Shown one piece after another: positions 6,465-14,256 of a stretch of 24,111 nucleotides of DNA. Source of the stretch: an uncultured Methylobacter sp. (GTDB lineage Bacteria; Pseudomonadota; Gammaproteobacteria; Methylococcales; Methylomonadaceae). The stretch is from positions 1 to 24,111 of the forward strand of contig CAIKYI010000682.1 of assembly GCA_903831545.1 (NCBI GenBank), read 5' to 3'. The notes beneath the pieces were generated by a model. It ran no database searches and had not been told where the DNA came from. It worked only from the letters and a program-made list of their open reading frames with translations. The position numbers were made by a program, and so were the translations under genes. Within the stretch, counting starts at the first letter, position 1. Each line of letters starts with the position of its first letter.

Positions 6465-8834
6465 GTGCTTTTGGATGAATCGTCACAAATAGGATTGTTA
6501 ATGGACTTTATCAACGACGAAAACCTTAAGGCCTACTGGCATTTGATGGTTTTGGGCTCTATCATTTTTGGTTTAATTTTATTTTTTATCTTCAAATTTC
6601 TAGTCCCGTCACACCAGTTAAAAGGGAACCTAGACCAAGCCATTAAAAAGCTAAAAAGTTCGACCGGAAAAGGTCAGGCAATCAATATTGATTTCATTGG
6701 CAACGAGATTATGACCGCTCAAAAGCTTGGGCATTGTTGGTCTGAGTTTGCCGAAACCCTGCATCCGCAAACCGCGCCAGATGATATGGGACAAGAACGA
6801 GTGGTTCGTTGGCGATCCACAGTTCCAGCAGAAGTGTTTTTTAATGTTGAAACGCTAATTGCTGTTGAACTTAGAACAGAATACTTTAAACATCAACCGG
6901 GTATTTTGACCGGTATAGGCATTATCGGTACTTTTGCCGGACTCTTGCGTGGCCTTTCTACCTTTTCAGTCAGTAGTGATCCGGAGACGGTGCGCCTTAG
7001 TCTGGATACTTTAATTCATGGTGTAGTTGAAGCATTTACAGTGTCGGCAAGCGCCATTACTTTGGCCATGATTACGACTTTTCTTGAAAAAATCATAATT
7101 ACCCGCCGCATTAAACAACTAGAAGATCTCTGCCAGTTGCTGGATAGTTTGTTTGAAGGTGGTGCCGGTGAAGAATATTTGGCAAGATTAGTTAAATCTG
7201 GAGAAAGCAGTGCCACACAAACTGCTCAACTTAAAGATGCTTTGGTTTCTGATCTGAAGGAAATGCTTGCAGAAATGACTCGCCAGCAAACTGAAGCCAT
7301 CGCCGCCAGTTTTTCAGAAAACACCAGAGCTCAGATTGTAACCACTGAACAAAGTGGTGATCGAATTGCCCAAGCCATTTCAGATAGCTTAAGTGAACCG
7401 CTTCAAAGAATAGCCGCAGCCGTAAATACCACGACGGACACCAATGGTCAGGTGGTTACCCGTGCTTTGAATGAGGCATTGGTTACTTTTTCACAGAAGC
7501 TGGAAGATATGTTCGGTGGACAAATGGGCAATATCAACCAGCTTTTGCAACAGACCACCACCGCCATGCAGAGTACGGTTGCACGCTTTGATCAACTCTC
7601 CGACAATTTGAGTGATGCCGGTAAAAATGCGGCTGATGTAATGAGCGAGCGTTTGAGCACTGCTCTTGAATCGATGGAAGCCAGGCAACTTACGCTTAAT
7701 AACACCATGACCGAGTTTGTCATTCAGTTACGCGATACGGTGCAATCCTCGCAATCTGAAACCAATAGTCAGCTGCAGAAAACTTTAGCCTTAATTGGTG
7801 ACCAAGTAGCAGCCATGACTGATCAGCTTCAAAAACAAGCCCAAGCAGCAGCCGATACTCATCAAAATCAGCAAACTCATCTGCAACAAAATGCCTCGGC
7901 ATTAGCTCAGGAGTTGGCAGCTCAGGTTCAAACCAGTATGTCGTCGATACAGCAACAACTTGCCAGTATGATTGAGGTAATGAAAGAGCAATCAGCTCAA
8001 ACTTCACTATCTAATACTGAGCAGCAGAAAACTCTTACTCAACATACTCAAGATACAGTGGGCGTTCTTTCTGACCGAGTTGAAAGTACACTGGCGAATT
8101 TGGATCAAAACCTCACTGGTATGCTTGAGCTTATTAGCAAACAAGCGGTAGACACAGCTCAGTCCCATCAAACCACCCAGCAACAGCTGGCGGAACAAGC
8201 GAACCGACTGGTTGAGCAATTAAGCCAGCAAGTACAAGCCATGACGGCACAAACCAACAATGCAGTAGCTTCGATGCAAGCTTCCGTGACTTCGATGCGC
8301 GATGTGACCAAAGATAACACCCTGCGCATGGAAAACAGCGCAGGGACATTGTCACTGGCTGCTGACAACTTTTCCAAAGCGGGGAATAGCGTAGCCGGTG
8401 TTATACAACAGACCAGCACGGTAACCGACAAAATGGCTACTACTTCGGTTGCACTCAACGTAGCGGCTACCACCGTGCAAACCGCCCTCACTGATTACAG
8501 CAGTGCAGGTAAAGCCATGTCGAAAATGGTGGAAGAATTAAAAGCAACCGTCGAAGTCGCTAAAAAAGACGCAACTGTTTCGCAATCGTTGGTCAATCAG
8601 ATCAAACAATCTGCCGAACACCTGTTGCAGGCGCAATCCTCTGTTGATGGTATTTTTAAAGAGGTCTGCGACGAACTGGCGAATGCTCACGAGGTTTTTG
8701 CCAACAACGTCGTCAAAGGGCTTAAATCAAGCAATACCGCCTACCAAAAAGAACTCAAGGATGCGGTCGATTACTTAAAAACCGCTATTGAAGAACTGGG
8801 TGAGGTCGCCGAAAAAATTCCGGTGCGGAGATAA
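6465..8834 (+). CDS. zorA: Zorya motor protein ZorA (MotA/ExbB-like with long coiled tail)
   Basis: This 789-residue inner-membrane protein is the stator-ring subunit of the Zorya motor. The first membrane helix is about residues 26-47. A MotA/TolQ/ExbB-like core has membrane helices at about 146-167 (GILTGIGIIGTFAGLLRGL) and 186-211 (GVVEAFTVSASAITLAMITTF). After that the protein is a Gln/Ser/Thr/Ala-rich, heptad-like helical tail of nearly 580 residues. In characterised type I Zorya, ZorA forms a pentamer around a ZorB dimer, and the long intracellular tail is needed for defence and passes the invasion signal inward. The GTG start at 6465 has AAGGA at a good distance; an in-frame ATG at 6501 would still keep all membrane helices. 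zorB follows 3 bp after the stop. Identity is firm because zorB, zorC and zorD are all present. Confidence 0.94.
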   Translation: MLLDESSQIGLLMDFINDENLKAYWHLMVLGSIIFGLILFFIFKFLVPSHQLKGNLDQAIKKLKSSTGKGQAINIDFIGNEIMTAQKLGHCWSEFAETLHPQTAPDDMGQERVVRWRSTVPAEVFFNVETLIAVELRTEYFKHQPGILTGIGIIGTFAGLLRGLSTFSVSSDPETVRLSLDTLIHGVVEAFTVSASAITLAMITTFLEKIIITRRIKQLEDLCQLLDSLFEGGAGEEYLARLVKSGESSATQTAQLKDALVSDLKEMLAEMTRQQTEAIAASFSENTRAQIVTTEQSGDRIAQAISDSLSEPLQRIAAAVNTTTDTNGQVVTRALNEALVTFSQKLEDMFGGQMGNINQLLQQTTTAMQSTVARFDQLSDNLSDAGKNAADVMSERLSTALESMEARQLTLNNTMTEFVIQLRDTVQSSQSETNSQLQKTLALIGDQVAAMTDQLQKQAQAAADTHQNQQTHLQQNASALAQELAAQVQTSMSSIQQQLASMIEVMKEQSAQTSLSNTEQQKTLTQHTQDTVGVLSDRVESTLANLDQNLTGMLELISKQAVDTAQSHQTTQQQLAEQANRLVEQLSQQVQAMTAQTNNAVASMQASVTSMRDVTKDNTLRMENSAGTLSLAADNFSKAGNSVAGVIQQTSTVTDKMATTSVALNVAATTVQTALTDYSSAGKAMSKMVEELKATVEVAKKDATVSQSLVNQIKQSAEHLLQAQSSVDGIFKEVCDELANAHEVFANNVVKGLKSSNTAYQKELKDAVDYLKTAIEELGEVAEKIPVRR

Positions 8835-8837
8835 ACC

Positions 8838-9563
8838 ATGCTGGGTACACGTATCTCTATCGGCAAAAAATTGAAGGACGAAGCCGAAAAACCCTTCTGG
8901 ATTTCCTTTGCCGATTTAATGACCGCACTGATGGTGATGTTCTTACTGGTGATGAGTGTAGCCTTGCTGGCGGTTACCAAAACAGTTTCCGAAGAACAGC
9001 GTGCCGCCGATGCTCGTAAAGAAGCCATCGAAAAATTACTGGATAAGGTAGAAGAAGCTGCGCAAAAAGATCCGCAATTTGCTGGCATCCACGTTAACCG
9101 TGATCGGCAAGCCATTGATTTTGGTGATCGCGCCCGCTTTGATACCGCCAGCCATCAACTCAACAAAGAGCAGGCGCGCTTATTACGCGCCTTTATTCCG
9201 CATGTCCTGGAAATCGCCAACAGTGATCTGGGCAAGGATTGGCTGAAACGAATTGCCGTGGAAGGCTTTGCCGACAAACGCGGCAGCTACTTGCTCAACC
9301 TTAACCTGAGCATGCAACGCAGCCAGCGTGTGCTCTGCGTAGTGTTAGCCAAAGCCGATGCTGGTGAAGCAGAATTATCACCTCAACAGCATGAAGACAT
9401 TCGGCAACTCTTTCTTGTCGGCGGCTATTCCTCCAACTCACAAAAAGACACCCTGGAAGAAAGCCGCAGAATTGAGTTAAGGCTGGAATTTAGAAGCATA
9501 AAAGAACCGTCTCGCACTCCGTCCTCGACTATCGAGGAAAACTTTGGCACTTGTGCTCTTTAG
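8838..9563 (+). CDS. zorB: Zorya motor protein ZorB (MotB-like, OmpA peptidoglycan-binding)
   Basis: This 241-residue partner of ZorA has a short cytoplasmic N-terminus and one membrane helix at about residues 21-47. The helix begins WISFADLMTALM, and D26 fits the ion-carrying aspartate of MotB-like proteins. A charged linker helix follows, then a periplasmic OmpA/MotB-like domain with EGFADKRGSYLLNLNLSMQR at about 142-161. The expected role is an anchored axle: it binds peptidoglycan and lets ion flow drive ZorA rotation. It is 3 bp downstream of zorA, so the two are translationally linked. The C-terminus has about 25 residues rich in Ser/Pro/Thr after the OmpA fold. Its stop region supplies the AGGA used by the next gene, which ties the Sel1 gene to the same transcript. 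Confidence 0.95.
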   Translation: MLGTRISIGKKLKDEAEKPFWISFADLMTALMVMFLLVMSVALLAVTKTVSEEQRAADARKEAIEKLLDKVEEAAQKDPQFAGIHVNRDRQAIDFGDRARFDTASHQLNKEQARLLRAFIPHVLEIANSDLGKDWLKRIAVEGFADKRGSYLLNLNLSMQRSQRVLCVVLAKADAGEAELSPQQHEDIRQLFLVGGYSSNSQKDTLEESRRIELRLEFRSIKEPSRTPSSTIEENFGTCAL

Positions 9564-9572
9564 GAATAAAAC

Positions 9573-11465
9573 ATGGCCGGATATATTTGTATCGCAATGC
9601 TGGAAGATCCACCTTACAACATGATTTTGGCTGCAACTGAAGAGGAGCCTGAAGACTGGCTGGAAGAGTTGCCTTTGCCCAGTCATTTGTTATGTTACGA
9701 AAGCTTCAAAGATAGCAAAGTCATCCTCAAGCAGTTCATTCAGCGTCTCAAGGCAGATGGAATCACAGTCAAAGTGGATAAAGCCTTTTCTGCTCTGCCG
9801 CATCAGGTAATTCGTGCATTTATCGAGATCAGAGATGAAGCCGTGATTAATGACCCGCTTGTCAAAGATATGGACGATGATGAAGATGACGACGAGGGAG
9901 CGCGGCTTTATGATTTAGGATGGGAATATGATCAAGGTAGCAACAAAATAATTCCTGACTTAAAGAAAGCTTTCAAGTGGTATATGCAATCTGCCGAACT
10001 TGGCTATAGTCCGGCCTATTTTTCTTTAGCTCTAGCCTACTTTCATGGGAATGGCGTGAAAAAGGATTTGAATGAGTCGCTAAAATGGGCAATGCGGGAG
10101 ATTGAAAGTAGCGGTATATATGGTTATTACGTTGCCGCCGATTGCTTTGTGGAAGCCGGAATGAAAGAGCAAGCAAGCGACATGTGGCGACGGTGTTTTA
10201 AAGAACTCATCCACGAAGACCTTCCGAATGTCTTAGGGGTATATGCACGCCATGCTTCTGAAGGCTTAGTTGAACAGGTGCATACCAAAAAAATAGCACG
10301 ATTATTTGGTATCGTTGCTAAAAAGGAAAGTGATCGGAAAGCTTATATTTGGTTGTGGGAAAATCAGGTAACAGATAGCAATTTTGACGACACAGATGAT
10401 GAGGATGTCGAATGCCTTCGCAATGAAGCTGAACAAGGTGATGCGGAGGCGCAATTCGAGCTAGGCCAAATGTATTATATTGGTAATGGTGTAGAGGAAG
10501 ATGATGAGAAAGCGGTTTTCTGGTATCGCAAGGCTGCTGAACAAAGCAATATGGAGGCGCAATACTGGTTAGGTAAAATGTACGAATTAGGCAGCGGCGT
10601 AAAGCAAGACGATGAGCAAGCCGTATTTTGGTACCGTAAATCGGCCGAACAAGGTCATGGTGAGGCGCAAGAAGCCCTTATAGGACTTGGTGTTGCCTGG
10701 CTCAATGATGATGAAGAAGATGATGAAGATGAAGGATTACATGAACTAGCTGAGGAAGGTGATGCAATTGCGCAATGCAAATTAGGAGGAATGTATTCTA
10801 TTGGTGACGACGTAGAGCAAGACGATAAACAGGCCTTATACTGGTTTAGCAAGGCCGCTGAACAAAACCTTGCTATTGCTCAGTATTGTTTAGGAATGAT
10901 ATTTCATGTCGGACGTGGCGTAGCGCAAGATAATGAACAAGCCGTAGTCTGGTATCGCAAAGCTGCTGCGCAAGGCGATGCTGCTGCGCAAAGAGAATTA
11001 GGAGGTATGTATGCCGCCGGGTCTGGTGTAGCACAAGATGATGGAAAGGCTGCGGACTGGCTTGCCAAAGCTGCTGAACAAGGAGATGCAACTGCGCAAA
11101 GAGATTTAGGTGTAATGTACCAAAGTGGTTGCGGCGTAGCACAAGACAATGAACAAGCCGTGTTTTGGTATAGCGAAGCAGCTGATCAAGACTATGCTAA
11201 GGCACAATATAATTTAGGTGTGATGTATGCCAATGGTCTTGGGATCGAACAAGATTACGAACAAGCCGTTTTCTGGTATCGAAAAGCTGATGAGCAAGAT
11301 GATGAAACAGCGCAATTTAATTTAGGTGTTATGTATTACAACGGTGAAGGTGTAAGGAAAAATAGAAAGCAAGCAGTAATCTGGTTCCGTAAAGCAGCCG
11401 ACCAAGGATTTGTGGCTGCACAAGAAGCTCTTACAGGACTTGGTGTCGACTGGGAGAACACATAA
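9573..11465 (+). CDS. Sel1-repeat protein inserted between zorB and zorC
   Basis: This 630-residue cytoplasmic protein starts 9 bp after zorB. Residues 1-105 form a separate N-terminal domain opening MAGYICIAMLEDPP; its pattern loosely resembles a T5orf172/GIY-YIG fold without the catalytic residues, which is speculative. An acidic linker (DMDDDEDDDEG) follows, then Sel1-like repeats: two divergent ones at about 109-170, a non-repeat helical stretch to about 290, two clear repeats at 291-363, another acidic linker, and six clear repeats to about 612. Typical units read AQxxLGxMYxxGxGVxQD then AVxWYRKAAEQ. The motif AQEAL(I/T)GLGV(A/D)W closes both repeat blocks (365-376 and 616-627), which points to duplication of a module. 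Sel1 repeats are protein-binding scaffolds. From position I infer an accessory partner of the Zorya motor. It is not one of the described Zorya core genes. Confidence 0.9.
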   Translation: MAGYICIAMLEDPPYNMILAATEEEPEDWLEELPLPSHLLCYESFKDSKVILKQFIQRLKADGITVKVDKAFSALPHQVIRAFIEIRDEAVINDPLVKDMDDDEDDDEGARLYDLGWEYDQGSNKIIPDLKKAFKWYMQSAELGYSPAYFSLALAYFHGNGVKKDLNESLKWAMREIESSGIYGYYVAADCFVEAGMKEQASDMWRRCFKELIHEDLPNVLGVYARHASEGLVEQVHTKKIARLFGIVAKKESDRKAYIWLWENQVTDSNFDDTDDEDVECLRNEAEQGDAEAQFELGQMYYIGNGVEEDDEKAVFWYRKAAEQSNMEAQYWLGKMYELGSGVKQDDEQAVFWYRKSAEQGHGEAQEALIGLGVAWLNDDEEDDEDEGLHELAEEGDAIAQCKLGGMYSIGDDVEQDDKQALYWFSKAAEQNLAIAQYCLGMIFHVGRGVAQDNEQAVVWYRKAAAQGDAAAQRELGGMYAAGSGVAQDDGKAADWLAKAAEQGDATAQRDLGVMYQSGCGVAQDNEQAVFWYSEAADQDYAKAQYNLGVMYANGLGIEQDYEQAVFWYRKADEQDDETAQFNLGVMYYNGEGVRKNRKQAVIWFRKAADQGFVAAQEALTGLGVDWENT

Positions 11466-11546
11466 GGAATAATGCCCTCACCATAATATTGAAAAAAATC
11501 CTTGGAATAAATACCCAATGGGATATAGCATCGAAAGGAAAAGCCA

Positions 11547-11780
11547 ATGTCTACAAGTACCGTATTTACCACCAACCGCAGTCAGGCTGTGCGTTTGCCT
11601 GCCGACATGCGTTTACCCGATTCCGTGAAAAAAGTGGAGGTGCGAGTAGTAGGTTTGGAGCGGATTATTGCTCCTGCAGAATCAGCTTGGGACAGTTTCT
11701 TTTTGGGTGGGCAAACCGTCAGTGATGATTTTATGACTGAACGAGCCGACCAGCAACAAAGCAAACGCGACAGCCTGTAA
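11547..11780 (+). CDS. vapB: Orphan VapB/VagC-type antitoxin
   Basis: This 77-residue protein has the full pattern of the VagC/VapB class of AbrB-fold antitoxins: an N-terminal DNA-binding beta domain (VFTTNRSQAVRLPADMRLP, then VKKVEVRVVGLERIIAPAES) and the short toxin-binding tail WDSFF. AAAGGAAAAG precedes the ATG. In this class the PIN toxin gene normally follows with overlapping codons. Here the next 64 bp hold no gene, and the following antitoxin belongs to a different subgroup. It is therefore an orphan that may have lost its toxin, may have been kept as a regulator, or may act against a toxin elsewhere. An overlapping frame at 11489-11725 is a shadow. Confidence 0.85.
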   Translation: MSTSTVFTTNRSQAVRLPADMRLPDSVKKVEVRVVGLERIIAPAESAWDSFFLGGQTVSDDFMTERADQQQSKRDSL

Positions 11781-11800
11781 CAATCTGACCTGATAAGTTC

Positions 11801-11817
11801 GATAATATATACGTATA
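11801..11817 (+). promoter_or_regulatory. Candidate promoter/operator of the second toxin-antitoxin pair
   Basis: GATAAT at 11801-11806 is a fair -10 box. It is followed at once by a perfect 10-bp palindrome, TATACGTATA at 11808-11817, 27 bp before the antitoxin start. VapB-type antitoxins repress their own operon through palindromes at the promoter, so this is a likely autoregulatory site. I see no good -35 box. Confidence 0.45.
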
Positions 11818-11844
11818 CTTAAATCTATTTGCGAGAAGAACCTA

Positions 11845-12090
11845 ATGCCAACTCTATCCATACACGGCGATGTCCATATTCCCGACAATATCATTCATGC
11901 ACTGGGCTTAAAACCCGGCACCGAATTGGCGTTTGAGCGTCAGGGTGACGCGATTATCATGCGCCCGCTTAAGCCAAACAAAATCTCACGGGTAGACGAA
12001 GGGCCTAAAATATTAGGCTATACCGGGCCGACAGTTACGCTGGAAGAGATGGATGCTGCCATTGCCAAAGGCGCGGTGCAATCGTTGTGA
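11845..12090 (+). CDS. vapB: AbrB/MazE-type antitoxin of a VapBC pair
   Basis: This 81-residue protein has an N-terminal swapped-hairpin AbrB/SpoVT domain (about residues 3-45: VHIPDNIIHALGLKPGTELA, then DAIIMRP). A C-terminal tail with YTGPTVTLEEMDAAIAKGA would wrap around and inhibit the toxin. The stop codon overlaps the toxin start by 4 bp (GTGA at 12087-12090), which indicates translational coupling. The protein should also repress its own promoter at about 11801-11817. It belongs to a different subgroup from the VagC-type antitoxin just upstream, so the two are not a simple duplication. Confidence 0.88.
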   Translation: MPTLSIHGDVHIPDNIIHALGLKPGTELAFERQGDAIIMRPLKPNKISRVDEGPKILGYTGPTVTLEEMDAAIAKGAVQSL

Positions 12091-12494
12091 AGTCGCTCGA
12101 TACCAATATTCTGGTGCGTTACTATGCGCAAGATGATGTTCTGCAATCACCACTTGCCTTGCGCCTCTTCAGTGACGAACCCTCATTGTTTGTGACAAAA
12201 ACGGTGTTGCTTGAGCTTTTCTGGGTTTTAACCCAAGCCGAAAAATTTCGTTTTCCGCCTGAACAAGTGATGGCTGTTTTCGAGCATTTGCAAGACTTGC
12301 CTAATATCGTTATCGAGGATGAGCTTTCGCTACGAACTGCCGTCTTATGGTGTCGTGATGGTCTTGAGTTTCCAGATGCCTTGCATTTGGCCGCATCAGG
12401 AGCTTGCAGTGCATTTTTGACATTTGATGATCGTAAGTTTGCCCAGCGCGCTCAACGTCTTAAGCTGACACCTACTTGTGAAATCCCAGAGTGA
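12087..12494 (+). CDS. vapC: PIN-domain toxin (VapC-like ribonuclease)
   Basis: This 135-residue protein is a complete PIN domain, a metal-dependent RNase. Acidic residues that would hold the metal are D5 in LDTN, E43 in LLELFW, D97 in FPDALHLA and D114/D115 in TFDDRKF. VapC toxins typically cut tRNA or rRNA when the labile antitoxin is lost; the target cannot be read from sequence. Translation starts at a GTG that overlaps the antitoxin stop. All catalytic positions appear intact, so the pair is probably active. It may stabilise the surrounding defence island or give abortive protection if Zorya or the host is disrupted. zorC follows 67 bp later. Confidence 0.9.
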   Translation: MKSLDTNILVRYYAQDDVLQSPLALRLFSDEPSLFVTKTVLLELFWVLTQAEKFRFPPEQVMAVFEHLQDLPNIVIEDELSLRTAVLWCRDGLEFPDALHLAASGACSAFLTFDDRKFAQRAQRLKLTPTCEIPE

Positions 12495-12561
12495 TTTTGC
12501 TATTCAACAGTCAACCAGGATTGTATGAGCAAAGCAAAAGTGACATTTTGACAATACCTGC

Positions 12562-14256
12562 ATGAATCCCATTACAGACTTTCGCAATCGTCTTTACCAG
12601 ATCAATACTGAGGTGTTGCTGGCACCTTTCCCGGAATTGTCCGAAGAAATGGCGCGAACCACGCAACGCTTGAAAGCAGAGTATGGTGATATTTCGAGGG
12701 GCGCCGGTGACCAGCAAGGCATTGCGGCAGCGGTGATTGCTTATCTAAAAATCCATAGTCTACCCACTTATCGGGACATCAAATATGTCTGCTTTGGCGT
12801 GTCATCACCCTACGGCACACCATTAACTCGGGTTATTGAACATGAGACGCTGTTTCCCAAACTATTAAATGCAGTCGAACTGCTGCAACCCGAACCACGC
12901 AAGTTCCGGCGCTGCTATCAAGGCTTACTCAAAGCTTATTTACGTTATCCGGGCCAACACACCGAATCTGTTTATGGCCATAGAAACTGGCTGGTCTTAC
13001 GTGAGTTTTTATCCCAACATTGCAAGGCATTGAATAAACAAAAGCCGGTAATGGAGTGGACTCAAGCCCTGTATGAGCATCGTAACTTACTGGCTGACAA
13101 CCCCTGCAAACCTTATGGCAAAGCCCTGCTGGCTGGCGATATGTCGGTAATTGAAGAACTTAAAAGTCGACTGGGGGTTGATGATGATACCTGGGTAATG
13201 AATGAGTTGATACTGGCCCAAATTCAAGCAGCAACGACATTAAATGACCCAGAATTTATATTGCAAGTCCTGCCGTTGGTTAAGCTTCTGGAGCAACATA
13301 CCTTGCTGGTCACCACAGGTCTGTCCCTGTTACTGAGGCGCTATGAAGCCTGTAAAGTGCATACCGAACACCACGCTCTCCGCGAAGCGGCTTTAAAGGA
13401 ATGGAAAAGTCCTTGGCTGGAAGCCAATAAACCGATGTGGCATGGGCAGATTGGTGAAGCGGCCACCAACATGGTGAGCTTGTGGCTGAAACGGCGCACT
13501 ATCCAGGACTTTTTTGAGTTATTGCAGGCAGACGGCAAAGCCGATCGACAGCGGATGGAGTTTTGGCTTAAGTATGCAGAAGCGATTGATGATATTTGGC
13601 TGGCGCTAGGGGAACACAGTCTTAATAACAACAAGCCTGATTACAGGCGTATCCGTCAGAACATGGTTGGTCGCTATATGGCTTTGGTCGGGGGAACTTA
13701 CAATCAAGACAATGCTTTTCTAATGCGTATCGGTAACTACGTATTCATAGAGTTTGGTCTACAGAACAATGCTTGCCATGTGTTTTTGGCAGATAACCTG
13801 CCGTTCATATTTGGACAAAAATCGGTGCTAGGCACTCAGAAAGGACTAAAAAATAGGGATCATCCAGGTCATAGAGAAACATTGACCCACAGCGATGGTT
13901 GGCAATGGAAGTTTGATAATTTTTTACGCTATCATGCGAATGCAATACCTGGTCAAATAAAACCTAAGCCCGCTCCTACCCCCGGGGTTTCGAACACACC
14001 TTCTGCGTCAAATCCAACTGCAATTTTTGTAAAGCCAATAGTCCAGACGATACCTGTCCAGAAGCAGCAGACTAATGCTTTTGACCTTAAACAGTTGCAG
14101 GCCTTCTGTGCGTCCTATAATTTACATATTGATGACCACAGAACTGAAGGAGGGGCGCTTTGGGTACGGACTACCGAGACTCATGCAGTTGCATCCACCG
14201 TACTTAAAAGTGCTGGTTTTCGTTATAAAGCAGGTAAAGGCTGGTGGTTGGCATAA
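12562..14256 (+). CDS. zorC: Zorya protein ZorC (EH-signature domain)
   Basis: This 564-residue cytoplasmic protein is assigned as the EH-signature (pfam15611-type) component of type I Zorya. The long N-terminal part is mainly helical. The signature region holds VFIEFG with E397 and, about 45 residues later, TLTHSDGWQWKF with H443; these are my candidates for the name-giving Glu/His pair. A Pro/Thr-rich linker at about 475-505 leads to a small C-terminal domain with DDHRTEGGALWVRT and a final FRYKAGKGWW, which looks like a separate nucleic-acid or partner-binding module. Known ZorC acts with ZorD on invading DNA. The stop codon overlaps the zorD start (TAATG at 14254-14258). Separation from zorB by about 3 kb of other genes is unusual. 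I find no clear ribosome-binding site. Confidence 0.9.
   Translation: MNPITDFRNRLYQINTEVLLAPFPELSEEMARTTQRLKAEYGDISRGAGDQQGIAAAVIAYLKIHSLPTYRDIKYVCFGVSSPYGTPLTRVIEHETLFPKLLNAVELLQPEPRKFRRCYQGLLKAYLRYPGQHTESVYGHRNWLVLREFLSQHCKALNKQKPVMEWTQALYEHRNLLADNPCKPYGKALLAGDMSVIEELKSRLGVDDDTWVMNELILAQIQAATTLNDPEFILQVLPLVKLLEQHTLLVTTGLSLLLRRYEACKVHTEHHALREAALKEWKSPWLEANKPMWHGQIGEAATNMVSLWLKRRTIQDFFELLQADGKADRQRMEFWLKYAEAIDDIWLALGEHSLNNNKPDYRRIRQNMVGRYMALVGGTYNQDNAFLMRIGNYVFIEFGLQNNACHVFLADNLPFIFGQKSVLGTQKGLKNRDHPGHRETLTHSDGWQWKFDNFLRYHANAIPGQIKPKPAPTPGVSNTPSASNPTAIFVKPIVQTIPVQKQQTNAFDLKQLQAFCASYNLHIDDHRTEGGALWVRTTETHAVASTVLKSAGFRYKAGKGWWLA

Noticed and set aside
7720..8491. Overlapping minus-strand frames opposite the ZorA tail
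   Set aside because: They mirror the repetitive tail coding sequence, are short and have no ribosome-binding sites or recognisable patterns.
10655..11149. Several open frames on the minus strand opposite the Sel1 gene
   Set aside because: They mirror the codon periodicity of the repeats and encode low-complexity Ser/Ala/Cys-rich sequences, so they are shadows.
11489..11725. A 78-codon frame overlapping the VagC-type antitoxin
   Set aside because: It is out of frame with a protein that matches the VapB pattern in full and that has the good ribosome-binding site.
12548..12576. TTGACA at 12548-12553 as a -35 box for zorC
   Set aside because: The matching -10 position (about 12571-12576) is a poor fit and would lie inside zorC, leaving the start codon upstream of transcription.
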